NCBI GenBank assembly: GCA_037127315.1
Contig: JBBBDQ010001294.1
Span: 1,895,001-1,959,000 of the forward strand
Length of the DNA: 64,000 nucleotides
Source of the DNA: Ascarosepion bandense
Lineage: Eukaryota > Mollusca > Cephalopoda > Sepiida > Sepiidae
Direction of reading: 5' to 3'
In this document: piece by piece, positions 54,946 to 64,000 of the stretch
Layout of the letters: every line of letters starts with the position of its first letter
Position numbering within the stretch: position 1 is the first letter of the stretch
Translations under genes and position numbers: made by a program
Notes under the pieces: generated by a model
What the model was told of the DNA's origin: nothing
Seen by the model: only the letters and a program-made list of their open reading frames with translations
Database searches by the model: none

Positions 54946-55139
54946 ACTGTAGTGAGTCTGAAGCACACAACTCTTGAAGTTTAAAGAATATTTCTTTATT
55001 ATCTGTGATCAATCAGTTATCCTCTTACTCAAGATATTATTTATCTATTGCTTAGATTTATGCTGATTAGAAATAGAAGTGCTTTTCAGTCTAAAACTCT
55101 TGGGAATGGCAAGCACTTTGAGTAAGTTTGATTTGAATG
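54946..55139. other. No feature recognised
   Basis: Short spacer between LINE and Tc1 remnants. Confidence 0.35.
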
Positions 55140-55480
55140 TCAACACTCTTTTGTGAAAATTAACGTCTTCCTTGGATCTTTTACACTTTCCCTTATCAAG
55201 TATACATCACCTCTTGGCATTGTTTTTCTCTTCCAACCGCATTTTTTTTTATGTTTTGAACTGATAGATCCTGTTTGTTTCTTTGCCTTGATGACGCAAA
55301 TGACAGTTGAAAGGCTGACACCAACAATATCCACAATCTATCTGTAAGACGTGTGTTCATTCAGTGTCACAATTTTCGTGCACTTCCTTGGAGCAACTTC
55401 ACTCACAGACAATGGCCATAAGACAACTAATCAACAGTCAAGGCAATAGTATGTTGGTGTGATAAAAATATTATGCAATC
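55140..55480 (-). pseudogene. Tc1/mariner transposase N-terminus
   Basis: MDIVGVSLSTVICVIKAKKQ, GWKRKTMPRGDVYLIRES and VKDPRKT form the helix-turn-helix and linker. The 5' flank on this strand (attgcataatatttttatca, tgttgattagttgtcttatg) matches the flank of the copy at 22.83 kb, so both derive from one element family. It stops before the catalytic domain. Confidence 0.78.
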
Positions 55481-55539
55481 ACAGATAATGCAATATTTTT
55501 TAAGGCCAAACAAATATCATTATGTAGATTTACTAGCAG

Positions 55540-56030
55540 TATAGTCCGGTGTTGCACAGGTGTAATGAAAGATTTAAAACTAATCCATGGTCCTGGAGCT
55601 CAGACTCAGCCTAAAGAATATTTGTGTGATGTTTGGTGAGAATCAGATGAAAATTGTGGATTTGTATAAAGGATATACAGACAGATAAACAGGCACACAC
55701 ACAAACATCTTGCCTTTTATATATATATATTATCAATTTCCTGCACTATTGCAAGAACTGCAACCTTGAAACTTTTGAATATCGCTTCTTATGTCTTTGT
55801 CTATGAGTGTATCAAATTTGATTAAAATCGGACCACTCCTTCTATAAGCTGATTTTTTCGATTATCAATTTTCGATAGTTATCAGGGGTGCCGACACAAA
55901 ACCTAGCTAAGAACACTCGCAGGCGCTTATAGTACAACTGTGTAAATTTTCAAGAAAATCAGTTCAGCCATTTTGGAGTCTATAGGTAATGGACACACAC
56001 ACACAGACACACACACACACAACCACACAC
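55540..56030 (+). mobile_element. Two LINE/SINE 3'-tail-like repeats
   Basis: Both segments (to about 55735 and about 55740-56030) have the phrasing of RTE-type 3' tails (ttggtgagaatcagatgaaa with aaggatatacagacagat; gaaaatcagttcagccattt with tggagtctataggtaatgga), each ending in a CA or TA microsatellite. No coding part is attached. Confidence 0.5.
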
Positions 56031-56895
56031 ACAAAGTTCCATACTGCACACAACAGCAAATAGCTGAGGAAAAAATAGAAATTGGTTACACCCTGCAACT
56101 TTATGAGTTTAAAACTGACCATATGGTGAAAGAAAGAAACTTAAAGCAGTTGTTACAAGTAATTGGCACAAGGGTGTACCTGAAAAATTATTTTAAGAGA
56201 AATATTTTCATAAATTTCAATCAAATCAAGTACTGTCTGCTCAGTCAATGATTACTAAATATTTCCTTACAAGGAAATGACTAATATTATCGTTACCACC
56301 GTCCCATAATTGTTGATACATTTACATGCTAAATTCCTGTTACATGTAAAAACTATTTTGGGGCAAATACTTAGGATTAGGAAAGAAATGCTCATCAAGA
56401 GCATACAAGAAAGGGCAGTAACAGCTACTTGACTTGAGAAACGTATTTACCTTAAAAAATATTTTAATAGAAAGATTTTATAAGTTTCAACCGACATTAA
56501 CACAGGTTGCTTTATCAATGAATGCAGTATGTTTTTTATACTAAATTGTTTTAATAGAAAGTAGTTGTTTTAATTAATTTGCACAATGGTGTATTGTATA
56601 GAGGAAAAAAATAAATTGATCATGTTTGTTTTATTGATGAACCATAAACTTACATGTCTATCATCAAGAATTTCCCAACTGTGCATCCAGTGCCATTAAA
56701 GAAAAAAATGTCACTATATAAACAAATGCTGCCATGTGTACAGTTAATTATTGAGTTGAATGTCCAATAATCAATTAAACAAAAGTCTTTGTTTATCTCT
56801 TTAATTCTCTCTATACCAGTCTCAAGACAATGAATGTATCATTGCAATCAATTTTCAACTCAGCTTAACTAAATTTGGTGGATTCAATATTACTT
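56031..56895. other. No gene recognised
   Basis: Diverged internal repetition around ttgcacaatggtgta / ttggcacaagggtgta (near 56163 and 56580). No family assigned. Confidence 0.4.
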
Positions 56896-56899
56896 AAAC

Positions 56900-57060
56900 C
56901 GTCATCAAATCCTTGGTGTTTTGAGTATAACAATAAACTACATCTGACAGCAAGTCCTGTGATTGGGAGACTGGAGGTTTTGAGGTCTTAATTGCTGTTG
57001 TTCCCATGTCCCCACTGACCTGAAGTAGTAGCACTTGTTAGAATCCTTACTGTAATGGGA
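56900..57060 (+). mobile_element. SINE-like repeat, family D
   Basis: Shares caataaactacatctgacag, gattgggagactggaggttt and gtagcacttgttagaatcct with the 25.6-kb copy. Confidence 0.72.
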
Positions 57061-57244
57061 CCGCTTGATTGAAAGTGTTATTCTCTCATTTATATTTCTC
57101 CCGTTATAGTTATTATTATATCCATGATATAATAACACCAGTATTTCATAGACAGAGCAGAGTGGCTGAAGGGTAAAAGAATGACAAACATGCTTTTATA
57201 AAACTTTATGATACTAAGAAATACACAAAACCATATATATATAT

Positions 57245-57690
57245 ATAGATATTTTTTATTGTTGTTATTGGTCAAGTTTGAAAGAAAATGTCCAATATAA
57301 GTAGTTAACCAAATAATTTGGAAATCTGTTGTTGACAAGTATTTGTTTCAAGTTATGAAGTTCTTTGAAGGCAAGAGGGAGAGGTGGTGAATTTTCATAA
57401 GCTCTTATGAGGAAACTTAATAACACTAATTTTATATCTAGGAGGACATTGACTAGTAAAATTAAGATGATAAGAATATTTACTGGTGGTATTTTTATAT
57501 ATTGACATAATGAAAGTATTATTACAAGAGAGCATGAGGACATCTAAGAATGCGAGTTTGTTTTGTTGGCTAAGCTCATGTGTGAAGTTGAGGATGAAAT
57601 ATTTTTCAAATGTAGATTTAAGATTATGAATTTCATTTTGTTCTCAGCTAAAATGTAAATATTATCTATGTAGCGGATAGTGTATATATA
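57245..57690 (-). pseudogene. Penelope-like reverse transcriptase fragment
   Basis: Minus strand from 57690 reads TIRYIDNIYILAENK (motif C; the usual DD is DN here), then LANKTNSH / AFLDVL-like, and in shifted frames KPTSKYSYHLNFTSQCPPRY, IRAYENSPPLPLAFKELHNL, KQILVNNRFPNYLVNYLYW. This is the palm-to-thumb part of a Penelope/Poseidon-type RT. Frameshifts and the D-to-N change make it inactive. It starts at a TA microsatellite. Confidence 0.75.
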
Positions 57691-57694
57691 TATA

Positions 57695-57715
57695 TGTATA
57701 TATATATAGCCAATA

Positions 57716-57749
<34 letters not shown>

Positions 57750-57756
57750 GCCAATA

Positions 57757-57798
<42 letters not shown>
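57695..57798. repeat. (TA)n with duplicated spacer
   Basis: agccaatatgtgtgtgtata occurs twice (57708 and 57749) between TA tracts, a local duplication. Confidence 0.92.
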
Positions 57799-57801
<3 letters not shown>

Positions 57802-57997
57802 TTTTCCATATAGAGAATAAAATATTACATATATCTAGACAATAAATCAGAGTGTAAGGAAAAAAAAAGAAGGCTCTTATATATAATATTGAGATACTCC
57901 TGTACCTGGAGAAGCCATTTTCAGGACTTAAAATTCAAACAGGCTGGATTCATCTATATCTTAGGTTTTCCTAAATTGATATTACACGATGAGTAGA

Positions 57998-58360
57998 CTA
58001 AGATGGCGAAGCCTACAATACTGGTCAAAATTTTGATGATCTGAACTGAGTGAGGATCATATGACAATAATAAAATGTCAAATATAGATAATGTTGCCAG
58101 ATATTACAGAATGCCAAGTGTATAAATTACAAACTTTACCATACTAGTCAGAATTTTGATGACCTGAACTGAATGGGGATCGTATAAAAAAATAAAATAC
58201 TAGAAGTGGATAATGTTGCCAGATATTACAGGATGCCTAGTCTATAAATTACAAACTCTATCATAACTAGTTAGAATATTGTCAACCTAAACTGAGTGGG
58301 GATTGTTTGAGAAAAATAAAATGCTACTAGTGGATAAGGTTTCCATCAGTTACAGAATCT
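57998..58360 (+). repeat. 123-bp tandem repeat, three units
   Basis: Starts at 58021, 58144 and 58267 (ctagtcagaattttgatgac type), exact 123-bp period. Unit parts: actgagtggggatcgt, aataaaatgctagaagtgga, ccagatattacagaatgcc. It abuts a mariner remnant. Confidence 0.92.
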
Positions 58361-58990
58361 GACCATTTTTCAGAAAGCTCTAAGCTTCACCCAAAAGTTA
58401 GAGAAACAAGACAGTTTTTAATGATTTTTCAATATAGTCCTCCTTTATAAATGCACTAGATAAGCATTGCAATCACATAATGGAAGAAAGTGATATCCTG
58501 TTCCTCCAAAAACTTCTCTACAGCACATATGATCTCATTATTGTTCCCAAAATGGCAACCATATAGGTGGGATTTAACTTGAAATGGGAAAAAGTCTGGT
58601 GAGTAAGGAGTAGCAATTCAAATCCAGTTTGCTGCTTCAGCTACTGCAACCTGTTCAATGCGAATAGGCATGTTAACCTAGAGTAAGAGCACACCTGCAA
58701 TTAGCTTCCCTCTGTGTTTCAACTTGATTGCTTCCTTAAGTTGTCCTAATTCTTATGCATATCTTGATTGCACCTTCAGAATTACCCAAAATAAGCCATC
58801 ACCTTGACAACGGACACTACCTGCCTGATCTTCTTTGGGGACTGAGAACCAGGGTGTTTCCACCATTTACTTTGAATCTTTGATTCAGGTTCAAAGTGTT
58901 GAACACAAGTTCGAACTTGAGTTACTAATCTACAGGTGAAAATATCAGGGTCAGCTTGGAAGTGAGTCAGAAATGTCAAACCTTTTCAGT
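58361..58990 (-). pseudogene. Mariner transposase, decayed
   Basis: FEPESKIQSKWWKHPGSQSP then KKIRQVVSVVKVMAYFG match the conserved HFDPESK.QS..WKHP.SP.PKK region of SETMAR/FLJ37770-like mariner transposases. Downstream, out-of-frame pieces (NRLQ..TGFELL, a FLEEQDI-like ending, YFIKEDYIE-like tail) follow the family order to about 58430. Multiple stops. Related ends were not resolved. Confidence 0.72.
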
Positions 58991-59119
58991 TTCTGCTTTG
59001 GTGTCAGTATTCTTGTGTCCCATCTTGCAGACAGCTTGCTCATCCCCATGATCTCATTCATTAGTATGGACTAAACCAGAACTAATGCTTATGGACTTAG
59101 CTATCAAGTGGAGAGTAGA

Positions 59120-59285
59120 TATCTGTCATCCAAAACCATATGATGAATGACATCATGGTACTAGAACAATCAACTCCAATTAACAAAATAAATGGTTCAG
59201 TTTAGTTGGAGCATGCAATGATCAAAACATAATCAATACAGCAACAAAGATGAGGACAGCACTCTGAAATGCCATTTATTATTTA
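59120..59285 (+). mobile_element. SINE family B, 3' half
   Basis: tgacatcatggtactagaac, gttggagcatgcaatgatca and caacaaagatgaggacagca are the family's body and terminus. Confidence 0.75.
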
Positions 59286-59299
59286 GTTTTTTGTTATTT

Positions 59300-59860
59300 T
59301 TTCCTCAACAGACATAGATAAGTTTACACTTCCCCTCAGTCTATTGAACTGGGATAGAGGTTTATCTCTTTTTTTCCTGTTTAGGATTGGGTTTCCAGTT
59401 CCTTATAAAATATTTTCATTCTATTTTACCCCATCATCCTCTTGTGAATTGTGAAATATCTCTTTACTTTGAATGAATTAATTTAAAAAAATATGACCCC
59501 TCTCAAAAAAACAAAAAAAACAAAAATCTCAAAGATTGACTTGTATAATAAAATCTTACATCATGTAATAATACTGAGGGGATCATTTTATTATTTAATA
59601 ACAATGGAAAATCGATCTCCACTTTATATCTAATCAAAACTTACATTAATTGGAGTAGTAATAGGTTCACTTATCATCTGGTTCACACTTCTCCAATTGT
59701 TTAGTTTTAGACAGGAGTAGATGTTTTTCCCTGTTTTTCTGTCTAGGATTGAGTTTCCAGTTCCTTTTAAAGTTTTTTTGTTCTCCTTTACTCCCAGAGG
59801 CCCTTTGTGCATTAGTGACATTATCACTTTACAGTGGGTAAATTAATTTAAAAAAACATA
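59300..59860 (+). mobile_element. Two LINE 3' UTR fragments
   Basis: 59330-59490 and 59660-59850 each contain the tagaggtttatctctt / ctgtttaggattgggtttcc / ccttataaa..ttctattttaccc block of the jockey/CR1-like LINE 3' UTR, ending with aattaatttaaaaaa. No RT codons. 59505-59640 is duplicated at 60405-60520. Confidence 0.7.
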
Positions 59861-60235
59861 CTACCTCCTAAAAAAAACAAACATTGAGTTTGAGTTTTGT
59901 TTAACAACATATCAACCTCTGTGGGTTATTTAATGCTAAAAAGGTGTGGATTTAAGGTATTTTTTTTTTTATGTTCAGTTATAGTGAGAAGGTTGATTTA
60001 ATCAGATTTTGATGAAAAATTTTTTTAATTTTTTTATTTTAAAAAACTGAAGATGTCTTCTAGTTTTGTATTCCAAAATGTATTACTGATAATAATTGGT
60101 TTTCCTTAAAAAATATATTATGGTAATAATTTTTTCTTCAAAAATGTATATTTTTCTATAAAAGTCTATTCTTATGTATATATTTCTATAAAAATTTATT
60201 TTTACACTTTCATGGTATTTTGACTCCAGTTTAGG
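59861..60235. other. AT-rich spacer, no gene recognised
   Basis: Includes repeated tatttttctataaaa motifs near 60150-60200. Confidence 0.4.
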
Positions 60236-60239
60236 GGTT

Positions 60240-60400
60240 AACTATTTGTCCATAGCTGGGACACTAACAGGTGCTACCACTCCAGGACAGGCTGGACCTG
60301 GGAATAACAGCAATTAAGAGGGTGTTCCATGCTCCTCACAACCTCCGAATCAGAGGTCTTGTTTTCGAATGCAGTTTATTCTTGTACCCAGGAACAACAA
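60240..60400 (-). mobile_element. SINE-like repeat, family D
   Basis: The minus strand carries acctctgattcggaggttgt, cctcttaattgctgttattc and gtggtagcacctgttagtgt. Confidence 0.75.
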
Positions 60401-60404
60401 ACAT

Positions 60405-61135
60405 TGACTTGCATAATAAAATTTTACATTATGTAATATTATAGGAGGATCATTTTATTACATAATGACAATAGAAAATCGATCCCTCACTTTATTTCTA
60501 ATAGAAACTTAAATTAATTTTCATCCGGTTTACACTTCTCTGGATGTTTTTTTGGGACAGGAGTAGAGGTTTATCCCCTGTTCTCTATTTAGGATTGGAT
60601 TTCTGGCTCTTTTTAAAGTCTAATTGAACTCTATACTTCTAACATAGGAGTGCAGCTTTATCCTTTGTTTCATGTCTAGGATTGGTTTTCCATTTCCTTC
60701 TAAAGTCTACTTTAACTCTATACTTCTAACATAGGAGTACAGCTTTATCCTTTGTTTCATGTCTAGGATTAGTTTTCCATTTCCTTCTAAAGTCTACTTT
60801 AACTCTATACTTCTAACGTAGAAGTAGTGCTTTATCCCTTGTTCCCTGTTTAGGGTTGGGTTTCTGGTTCCTTCAAATCTATACTTCTAAAATCTCTGTC
60901 TAAACTCTGAAATTGCATTTACTATTTGTTTCATTTATTTTTTCCTCAATAGGAGTAGATAGGTTTACCCTCCTTCTAGGTCTTTTGAAGAAGAATGGCA
61001 GTTTATCTCTTGTCTCCTGTTTAGAATTGGTTTACTGTTTTTTTTTAAAGTCTTCTCATTCTCTTTCATTTTCAGTAGCTCCTTGTGTCTTAGTTTCATT
61101 ATTGCCTTGCCTGGGATGGAAGAATTTAAAAAAAA
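60405..61135 (+). mobile_element. LINE 3' UTR with 87-bp tandem repeat
   Basis: Four units start at 60559, 60646, 60733 and 60820 (exact 87-bp period; aggagtacagctttatcctt to tctatacttctaac). A further 3' UTR copy with ttgtgtcttagtttcattat and the A-rich terminus ends near 61130. The upstream 115 bp duplicate 59505-59640. Confidence 0.8.
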
Positions 61136-61189
61136 TATCCTATTTTATCATTACCATTAGTCCAGAACATTCACTGCAATAAATGAATC

Positions 61190-61985
61190 CCTACAGGTAG
61201 ATCCATCTCTGCTGAGGTTGATGATACAAGTTGAAACTGAGAACATCTGATGTCGTTCAGTGTTGTGATAAAAAATACAGGAGATTCATGTGAATAATTG
61301 AGGGTCTATAAAAAAACAGGTGAAATGGAATGATTGCAGACATACATATTCTCTTTGTTTTCTCATTAAATTTTAAACAATCACTTTTCATAATGATTTT
61401 ATTAGAAAGCATATTAAACATGCAATTACAAAATGTTCACAAATTTTATAAAGATTCCCAAGAAAAACAAGTAAAACGGCATGAATAATGGTTTACAGGT
61501 TTTCTTTGTTGCCTATTCTGTCAAAACTTATTCGGAAACATGCATACACTGGCATTTCAAAGTTTGTGACACTCCCAGTAAGACATGATCATCATTATTA
61601 GAAAAAAAAAAGAAGCCTATTAAATGCATGTACAAACACCAGTTTGTAAAATAAACTTTCCAAATAACAACCACAAGTACAAAAATGATGTATTTAAACT
61701 ATCTATTAAAGAAATGTGATTCATTTCTTCGAAACTGAAAATCTGACTGTACAAAAAATATATGACCTTCACCCTCTGCATTGGTAAGTAATTGACTATT
61801 CCACTGTGGGAGTGAAATACGTAACTTCTCCCTTGGTATTGGTGAAGTATGTGAGCCTCCCTTATGTATTAGCAAAGTCAAGTAAGTAATAAATTCAACT
61901 GAAACATATTTGGGTGCTTAATTATTGAATTTAAGCTTACCAATCAAATAAGATTTCCTTCATAAATTGGTTGTGCAACACAGGT
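61190..61985. other. No gene recognised
   Basis: Complex sequence. The 60-codon minus-strand ORF at 61699-61881 is unrecognised. Confidence 0.4.
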
Positions 61986-61989
61986 TAAA

Positions 61990-62468
61990 AGAGAAAGGAA
62001 AACCAATTAAACTATTGTAATGCCAAAGTATACGCCTCACAGATCAACATTATGTGATTTGATAAGAATGAATGAATCAGATCAAATACTTGTCCAGAAA
62101 TGCCATAAGCCTTTAACTTGTGAAGACCAGTGTGCCAAACTCTGTCAAATGTCTTTGAGATATCCAAAACAAGTCTGAACTTTACTATTTTTATCTAAAA
62201 CTTGACTGACGTTTTTGACAATAATTGTTGATACATCAGCAGTTGACCTGCAGTTATAAACCATGTTGCTTATCTGAAAGAAGACCCTTCAAGGTGAAAT
62301 GCTTAACCAGTTTTTGTACCTCGCCAGAACAAAGTCAAAGGCTAATAGGCCAATAGTTAGAAGGATCAGATGGTTCACCCGAGTTCTTAAAAACTGAAGA
62401 GAAATTCCAACAAGCTGGAAAGCAAGATGCACCAAGGCATTTTTTGATGATGCCGCAATGCAATGATT
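61990..62468 (-). pseudogene. CR1/jockey-like LINE reverse transcriptase fragment
   Basis: Minus strand: FPACWNFSSVFKNSGEPSDP with SNYWPISL, then LSDKQHG, NCRSTADVSTIIVKNVSQVL, then after a frameshift DISKTFDRVWHTGLHKLKAYG and ISGQVFDLIHSFLSNHIMLI. These are RT fingers to motif A (catalytic D in FD). It lacks motif C and the tail. At least two frameshifts. Confidence 0.82.
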
Positions 62469-62665
62469 GAATTATTTACATTGTTCAGACTGCTGTCCTC
62501 ATCTTTATTGTTATGCTTACAACATTTTGGCTCATGTATTCTTTGGCCCTCTTCAGGTACTAGGAATTTCAAACCAAAATTTTTGTTTTGATTACTTGAG
62601 TGATCACATAGCAAGCAATAAAGATGAGGACAACAGTTCAAACAATTTAAATAATGTGAATACTA
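62469..62665. repeat. SINE B terminal fold-back
   Basis: A minus-oriented 3' part (62469-62575, ttacattgttcagactgctg) faces a short plus-oriented terminus (62609-62665, aaagatgaggacaacagttc). Confidence 0.75.
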
Positions 62666-62689
62666 CCTTATCACAGATACCAAATGATT

Positions 62690-63300
62690 TTTTTTTTATA
62701 AGCATTTCACCCCGAGCAAGGCATGTCACTGCCACTACTGCACAGGGGGCTACATAGAGTGGAGAAAGGATGATTAAATATAGGAACTGTCAGAGGGTGG
62801 GTGATAGGTGGGTAGGGATACTGAGAATGGTTAAATATAGGAAATGTCAGAGGGTGGGTGATAGGTGGATAAGGATACCGAGAATGAGGGTTGGGTAGAT
62901 GAGAGTGTTCTGAGAATAATTGGGAGTTAGTGTGATAGGAGGTGTCTATTGACCTTACATTGACCTGGAGATTGTAGCTGTCGGGGAAAGCAGACTTGTG
63001 GAAGGGAGTTCCACAGGTGAGAAGCGCGAGAAAAGAAGCTGTTGAAGTAGAATTTACGGTTACATCTTATCTGTTTAACTGTAAAAGGGTGGGACCTAGT
63101 TGCTAATCTAGTATCTCGTGTAAATTCCTGCTTAGGCGGCACCAGTGCTCTAAGTTCATCAGAGCAGAAGCCATGAAAGTACTTGTAGAAGAGGCACAGG
63201 GAAGCCACATCACGCCGGTGAGAGAGTGGTTGCAGCCGGTCTGCTAAGTCAGTATCAACCACGTTACAGATCCTCCTTTGTATTTTGATTGAATTGAATC
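62690..63300 (-). mobile_element. LINE 3' end with open RT tail
   Basis: Frame 63262-62927 encodes 111 codons: DLADRLQPLSHRRDVASLCL, FYKYFHGFCSDELRALVPP, TRLATRSHPFTVKQIRC, SRASHLWNSLPQVCFP and KVNRHLLSH. The frame also continues upstream of the Met (IQRRICNVV) to about 63290, where the copy is truncated. The 3' UTR runs to the gaaatgcttataaaaaaaa terminus at 62692 on the complement and includes two tgatagg.tgggtgataggtg-type tandem units (62795 and 62850). The least mutated member of this LINE family here. Confidence 0.88.
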
Positions 63301-63590
63301 AGTATTTTTTACCACAGAAAGTTTTGTGGTTTTGCTTATCAAAGCATTTTGCAGCAATCAAAAATGGCGATAAACAATGAGAGTAAAGTCAAGTGAATAT
63401 GGCAGGTGTGACCAAGTTACAAAATTTATTTCTTGCAGAATATTATGACAGCAATGAATGTGTTTCTCACAGGGAGTTTCAAGCCAGTAATCTTGCAGAG
63501 TATTATGTAAATAGTGAATGTGTACCTCAAAGTGTCCAGCACCAGTAAAACCTTAGAGAATAATTACAATAATTACAATCACCGCCATCC
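63301..63590. other. Short tandem of about 60 bp, no gene
   Basis: cttgcagaatattatgacag and cttgcagagtattatgtaaa (63436 and 63496) mark two diverged units. Confidence 0.5.
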
Positions 63591-63595
63591 TACGA

Positions 63596-63790
63596 TGACG
63601 GCGATTGCTGGACAATCTCCTCAGAAATGAAGAAGAGGTTTGAATCAAAAGAAATGTGGTTACAGAAGGATACTGAGAATGACATGGACCAGACATGTGA
63701 GCAACAACAAAGTTTTATAGAAATCAAAAGAAAACTATTACTTAACCTCAGTAAGAGAAAGTTGAAATTCCTAGTGTACATAATGAGGTA
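63596..63790 (+). pseudogene. RTE-like LINE fragment
   Basis: CWTISSEMKKRF, KEMWLQKDTEN (frame-disturbed MWFYRRML) and LNLSKRKLKFLVYIMR match residues about 130-195 of the ORF at 38702-39502. It ends at a TA microsatellite. Confidence 0.75.
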
Positions 63791-63794
63791 ATAC

Positions 63795-63798
<4 letters not shown>

Positions 63799-63845
<47 letters not shown>
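63799..63845. repeat. (TA)n microsatellite
   Basis: About 22 TA units. Confidence 0.95.
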
Positions 63846-63847
<2 letters not shown>

Positions 63848-63888
63848 AAATAACCACATCACTTGATAAGACACAAAAAATGTTGAAA

Positions 63889-63934
63889 CAAAAGCCCAAA
63901 TACACAATATATATATATATTGTGCATTTGGGCA
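63889..63934. repeat. Small palindrome around (TA)n
   Basis: gcccaaatacacaatatata is mirrored by tatatattgtgcatttgggc with one mismatch. Confidence 0.88.
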
Positions 63935-64000
63935 ACAATCTCTCTTTTATACAGGTTTCATAAAAAATTACAAACAAGGTATTATCATTAAGTTTTTGTA

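Overview
This 64 kb window looks like repeat-dense animal intergenic DNA, and a coleoid cephalopod, probably an octopus, fits best. The base composition is strongly AT-rich and (TA)n, (CA)n, (GATA)n and (GAAA)n microsatellites are abundant. Several tRNA-headed SINE families recur. LINE, Penelope-like, hAT and Tc1/mariner protein remnants are of kinds common in molluscan genomes. The taxon is inferred from overall character; no lineage-specific host gene was recognised. I found no convincing host exon, rRNA, functional tRNA, operon or CRISPR array. Nearly every credible protein signal is a transposable-element fragment.

Layout. 1-8.4 kb: a 587-bp inverted repeat 2.5 kb apart, a TCTA minisatellite, a 28-bp minisatellite and an 886-bp direct duplication. 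8.5-11.4 kb: tRNA-derived SINEs, one split by a probable solo LTR, and a 479-bp SINE fold-back. 11.8-13.8 kb: pyrimidine repeats, LINE 3' ends and a SINE. 15.8-20 kb: an AT-rich unit repeated in tandem and interrupted by the longest intact ORF of the window, 586 codons of a LINE with a C-terminal zinc motif and restriction-like endonuclease, sitting in (TAA)n. 20.1-22.2 kb: a broken Penelope-like element (PLE) with RT and GIY-YIG domains, then a candidate hammerhead ribozyme. 22.8-33.4 kb: Tc1 and hAT remnants, nested LINE ends, a second decayed PLE, SINEs, a probable hAT non-autonomous element and a Tc1-type MITE. 33.4-40.4 kb: several PLE 3' ends, one pair inverted head to head, minisatellites, and a LINE nested in a Tc1/mariner remnant. 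41.3-42.9 kb: SINEs split by an LTR-like insert. 43.4-48.4 kb: about 4.4 kb of purine-rich repeats around a (GATA)n array punctuated by a GAACATTC spacer. 49-64 kb: more LINE 3' ends, SINEs, an LTR inserted in a SINE, Tc1/mariner remnants and a PLE.

The genes do not form a pathway. What organises the window is layered insertion: LTRs into SINEs, a LINE into a Tc1 remnant, and a LINE into a TAA microsatellite. There is also a marked concentration of inverted (fold-back) duplications of 20 to 590 bp arms, which would fold into double-stranded RNA if transcribed. The most interesting leads are the candidate hammerhead ribozyme near 22.17 kb, the TAA-associated endonuclease LINE with its triplicated 5' junction, the repeated fold-back architecture, and the GATA/GAACATTC composite array. 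All similarity and identity statements come from reading by eye; no database search was run.
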